Shown here one piece after another: positions 30,539 through 33,148 of a stretch of DNA of 33,148 bases. The position numbers and the translations under genes were made by a program. Location of the stretch: contig CAMBEV010000005.1 of NCBI GenBank assembly GCA_945865595.1, forward strand, positions 1 through 33,148, in the 5' to 3' direction. Positions within the stretch are counted from its first letter, which is position 1. Every line of letters begins with the position of its first letter. Origin of the DNA: Nannocystis exedens (GTDB lineage Bacteria > Myxococcota_A > Polyangia > Polyangiales > Polyangiaceae). The notes beneath the pieces are model-generated. The model worked only from the letters and a program-made list of their open reading frames with translations, had not been told where the DNA came from and did no database searches.

Positions 30539-32289
30539 CGATGGATCACTTTGCGAAATACCCCCATCGTATACTTGGCAGCCCATTTGAAGAGTTCGCG
30601 CATAGAACCGGTCATTTGCTCGGGTGGTAAATCAATTTGAAGCGTGTGCGTTTTTTTGGCTGTGCTCGCCGTCGTCACGAAAGTGAACGGAGGCGCGCCT
30701 GGTTCAAGCCGTGCGAACCCACCGCTTCCGGAGCGCGCGTTTACAAGCGCGGACATTCCGCCCACGTTCGCGATCTTGGCGCCACCCGAACGGAGACGCT
30801 CGAGCGCGCTCAGGGCTTGTTCGTCGGTGTCGTTGAGAATGAACGTGACGTGGCCACGAGTCGGTACGTCTGGAACAACGTAGAGGTGCGCCAGGTCCTT
30901 GAGATTGACCTTTGGCGTCGCCTTGGCACCCGGGATGACGTCATCGTCGGGTTGGGGGCCCAGCACCGACCAGCGGTTCTGGTCCTCCGACAACACGACG
31001 TGAACGGAACCTTTTGGTGCGCCGGGTCCTAGTTTCTCAAGGCGCACGAGCGGAAGTGTTTTCTTATCGGTGCCTGATCGGAACAGAATGGGCCTAGCGT
31101 TGGCCATCAGGTTGAGCCCCGACACGGCACCCTTCCACGCAGAGACGACTTTCTTGGCGTCGCCCTCGACGACCACCGCGAGCGCACCGAGAGCATTGCT
31201 GCTTTGCAACAAACCCACCGTCGTCGACTTACCCCCAAAGGTTGCGTTGAGCAGCTGCGTGACCGCGTGGAGGTCGTGCGCCGAAAGCGCGAAGTTGGCC
31301 TTGCGGTCAGCTGCCCCAAAGAGCGCGACGAGCTCAGTCGCGACATTGACACGTGTGTAGCCCGCCATCTTTGTATCGCTCGGCAAGTCCGCGAATGCCT
31401 GTGGCGGCACACCGAGTGCACTCTCGTCGAGTGCTGTTTGCGTGAGCGTTGAACTTGCGTTGCGGTAGTGCGTTGTGACCACGATCCGCGGTTGCGTCCA
31501 GGTTTCGATCGTGGCCTCAGCGTGGTCAATGTCGTTGACGAATTGCTCATATGATGCGAAATCACGGCCTTCGGTGATGCCCTCGAGCAGGGCGCGCGCC
31601 GCCCATCCAGTGCCTCTCACTGGATCGGGGCGGAAGACGACCTTCACGGCGGCGGATGTGGCGGTAGTCGGCATGGTCCGCGCGAGGTAGGGGCCAAGGG
31701 CCTCGACGCTGGCTTCGCGATCGCTGCAGACGAGGGACCACGAATTTCCGACCGCGGGCTGCAGTTCACACGCGCTGCCACTCGATGCGATGTGCCCCAC
31801 CGCGTCCGATGCTGGTTCAGCGGCCATCGCCAATTGCCTTGGTTGGATGGAGTACGAGCCGTCAGCCTTCTTGACCAATTCGTATACGCGCTCGAGACGC
31901 TCCTTCGCCACCTCGAAGGCGACGAGGGGAAGCGAGAGCGCAAAGCTCACGCGGAAGTCCGCCGCGATCGTCGCTGCGGCGAAGGCAGGCCGCTCCGTGT
32001 CGATGATGGGGCCAACCTCGGCACCGAGGAGCCCGCGGGTTATCGTTTCCGAATCGAGAGCCGGAAGGCCAAGCGCCTTGGCCACCATCGCGTGCCCGAG
32101 CGTGGCCGGCTTGAGCGTGACTTCAAGCACAACATTGGCCGGTGCCGCGACGGGCGATCGGTCGGGCGGAACAACCGGCGGTGGCGGCGTAATGACCGCG
32201 ACAGGCTCGATCGCCTGAGGGCACACTTCGCGTGGTCCGCACGACGCGATGGCTGTGACTAGGAGCCATCCGGCCCAGTTGTGATTCAT
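30535..32289 (-). CDS. Large lipoprotein of unknown function
   Basis: 584 residues from the ATG at 32289; a GTG directly before it is in frame. The lipoprotein signal is NWAGWLLVTAIASC, followed by a Pro/Val-rich linker. The mature part alternates helical and strand-like segments and has long regions such as ATIAADFRVSFALSLPLVAF and AGYTRVNVATELVALFGAAD. These recall the roughly repeated layout of DUF3352-like bacterial proteins, but no signature settles this. It is probably anchored to a membrane facing the periplasm. It is divergent from the ABC-like gene with a 40-base gap and coupled to the polytopic protein downstream. Confidence 0.75.
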   Translation of the reverse strand: MNHNWAGWLLVTAIASCGPREVCPQAIEPVAVITPPPPVVPPDRSPVAAPANVVLEVTLKPATLGHAMVAKALGLPALDSETITRGLLGAEVGPIIDTERPAFAAATIAADFRVSFALSLPLVAFEVAKERLERVYELVKKADGSYSIQPRQLAMAAEPASDAVGHIASSGSACELQPAVGNSWSLVCSDREASVEALGPYLARTMPTTATSAAVKVVFRPDPVRGTGWAARALLEGITEGRDFASYEQFVNDIDHAEATIETWTQPRIVVTTHYRNASSTLTQTALDESALGVPPQAFADLPSDTKMAGYTRVNVATELVALFGAADRKANFALSAHDLHAVTQLLNATFGGKSTTVGLLQSSNALGALAVVVEGDAKKVVSAWKGAVSGLNLMANARPILFRSGTDKKTLPLVRLEKLGPGAPKGSVHVVLSEDQNRWSVLGPQPDDDVIPGAKATPKVNLKDLAHLYVVPDVPTRGHVTFILNDTDEQALSALERLRSGGAKIANVGGMSALVNARSGSGGFARLEPGAPPFTFVTTASTAKKTHTLQIDLPPEQMTGSMRELFKWAAKYTMGVFRKVIHR

Positions 32290-32329
32290 CACTCGCCCAG
32301 CCTATCGCAGACGCGTACGATGACCCAGC

Positions 32330-33148
32330 ATGGTCGACCCGCTCCTTGAGTGCAGGCATGCCGCGGTTGCGGAAGGGAGTTGCTGTACCGAGGCGCTCGA
32401 GTTCTCGATAGACGGCCCGAGCGCGGTTGTCGTCGGCGGGCCTGCGGTATTGGCAAAGGCAGCCATGGGGATCGTGCCGGTTCGAAGTGGCGCCTTGCGG
32501 GTGCGCGGCTGGTCGCCCGCAGAAAGCGTCCAACGGGGAGCCATGGCTGGCGTGCTTCGTGATTGGATCGTTCCGCGCAACTGGACGCTTCGGCATGCGT
32601 TGGTCGAGAGCGCACGGCTTGCGGGACTTTCCACCAGCGAGGCGCAAGCGCGCGTCAGTCAGGTTGCCGAAGCCGTTCTCTTAGTTCCGGTACTTGACCG
32701 TCCATTCGCGTCGGCGCCCCTTGTAGTGCGTCGCGCGGCGTCGCTCGCGAGTGCGCTCGCCACGCACGCCCAAGCGCTTGTCCTCGAAGACCTGTTTGAG
32801 GGCCTTTCGCTTGTCGAGGCGGTGAACTTTGGCGAAGTGGCGATGGCCGCAATCGGGGACCGCGCGTGGATCTGCTTTTGTTCGAGCTTCGATGAGGGGC
32901 ACCCCATGGCCAAAAAGGCCAACGAAATTGTCGTGCTCGAGCCCGGCAAACCGACGCGGACGCAGTCGTTCGCGGACTTGTGCGGGCCGCCCGCCCACTA
33001 TCGGACGCATCGATTCCGCGTGCTTGAAAATGTAGACAAGGTCATTGACGAATTATCAGCGCTCGGCGTCGTACTGGTTTCACGTCAAGGCGATCGACTC
33101 GTGGTTCAGCTTGGCGAACATTCGACCGCCGACCTGTTCGCGGTGGCG
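32330..33148 (+). CDS. Degenerate ABC-transporter ATPase-like protein (cut by window edge)
   Basis: The frame from ATG 32330 stays open to the end: 273 residues, incomplete. It follows the order of an ABC-2 type ATPase. An A-loop/Walker A position reads VVVGGPAVLAKAAMG then GALRVRG, a signature-helix region reads VVRRAASLASALATH, a Walker B position reads ALVLEDLFEGLS, and ICFCSSFDEG and ANEIVVLEPGK match the H-loop strand and the following strand. A C-terminal module (VIDELSALGVVLVSRQGD) resembles the accessory domain of drug/polysaccharide exporters. The Walker A glycines, the SGG signature and the Walker B DE order are all altered, so ATP hydrolysis is doubtful. A partner permease could lie beyond the window. 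Confidence 0.65.
   Translation, partial: MVDPLLECRHAAVAEGSCCTEALEFSIDGPSAVVVGGPAVLAKAAMGIVPVRSGALRVRGWSPAESVQRGAMAGVLRDWIVPRNWTLRHALVESARLAGLSTSEAQARVSQVAEAVLLVPVLDRPFASAPLVVRRAASLASALATHAQALVLEDLFEGLSLVEAVNFGEVAMAAIGDRAWICFCSSFDEGHPMAKKANEIVVLEPGKPTRTQSFADLCGPPAHYRTHRFRVLENVDKVIDELSALGVVLVSRQGDRLVVQLGEHSTADLFAVA

Noticed and set aside
1-33148. CRISPR array, prophage, IS element or rRNA
   Set aside because: No regularly spaced repeats with spacers, no transposase or integrase motifs, and no rRNA-like sequence were seen.

Overview
The window is high-GC DNA from a member of the Myxococcota, most likely a Polyangia-type myxobacterium. The best taxonomic marker is the C-terminus of the PQQ-type sugar dehydrogenase (17220-18770). 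It has a Cys-rich spacer, a membrane helix and a basic tail, the layout of a MYXO-CTERM sorting signal. Many lipoproteins, a cytochrome c/copper monooxygenase-like protein and several orphan membrane glycosyltransferases fit that assignment. This is chromosomal sequence with no phage, IS element, CRISPR array or rRNA.

Layout. 1-395: the end of an unknown gene, a palindromic repeat of the CATCCTGA...GAAGGATC type, and tRNA-Pro(TGG). 396-4557: formate-tetrahydrofolate ligase, a convergent membrane glycosyltransferase, then a pair made of a membrane-anchored PD-(D/E)XK nuclease-like protein and a 115-aa protein resembling parts of a sigma factor. 4566-9995: a small secreted protein, a GH13 amylase-family enzyme carrying a repeat inside its reading frame, an aminotransferase and LhgO. 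9982-16006: a copper monooxygenase/cytochrome c lipoprotein, a Tat-exported phosphoesterase, an MMPL/RND transporter and an EVE-domain protein. 16086-19663: three co-oriented envelope genes (Cys-rich repeat lipoprotein, PQQ dehydrogenase, M15 peptidase lipoprotein).

19667-24964 is a tight five-gene minus-strand operon: SDR epimerase, DegT aminotransferase, ArnC-like GT2, ATP-grasp ligase, methyltransferase. The last four genes are joined by 4-bp ATGA overlaps. It looks like a pathway that makes an amino sugar, loads it onto a lipid carrier and modifies it. I consider it the best candidate for an undescribed system here. Next to it is a higBA toxin-antitoxin locus whose toxin frame appears broken while the antitoxin is intact.

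25710-27837 is a minus-strand operon of an ABC1/UbiB kinase, a cytochrome c lipoprotein and a small anchored protein, again with ATGA overlaps. Then come an outer-membrane beta-barrel protein (27995-28894), a coupled lipoprotein and polytopic membrane protein pair (28904-32289), and at the right edge an incomplete gene for an ABC-type ATPase-like protein whose nucleotide-binding motifs are degenerate.

Minus-strand genes repeatedly use stop/start overlaps, so translational coupling is the main organising feature. All functional names come from reading motifs by eye; no database search was run.
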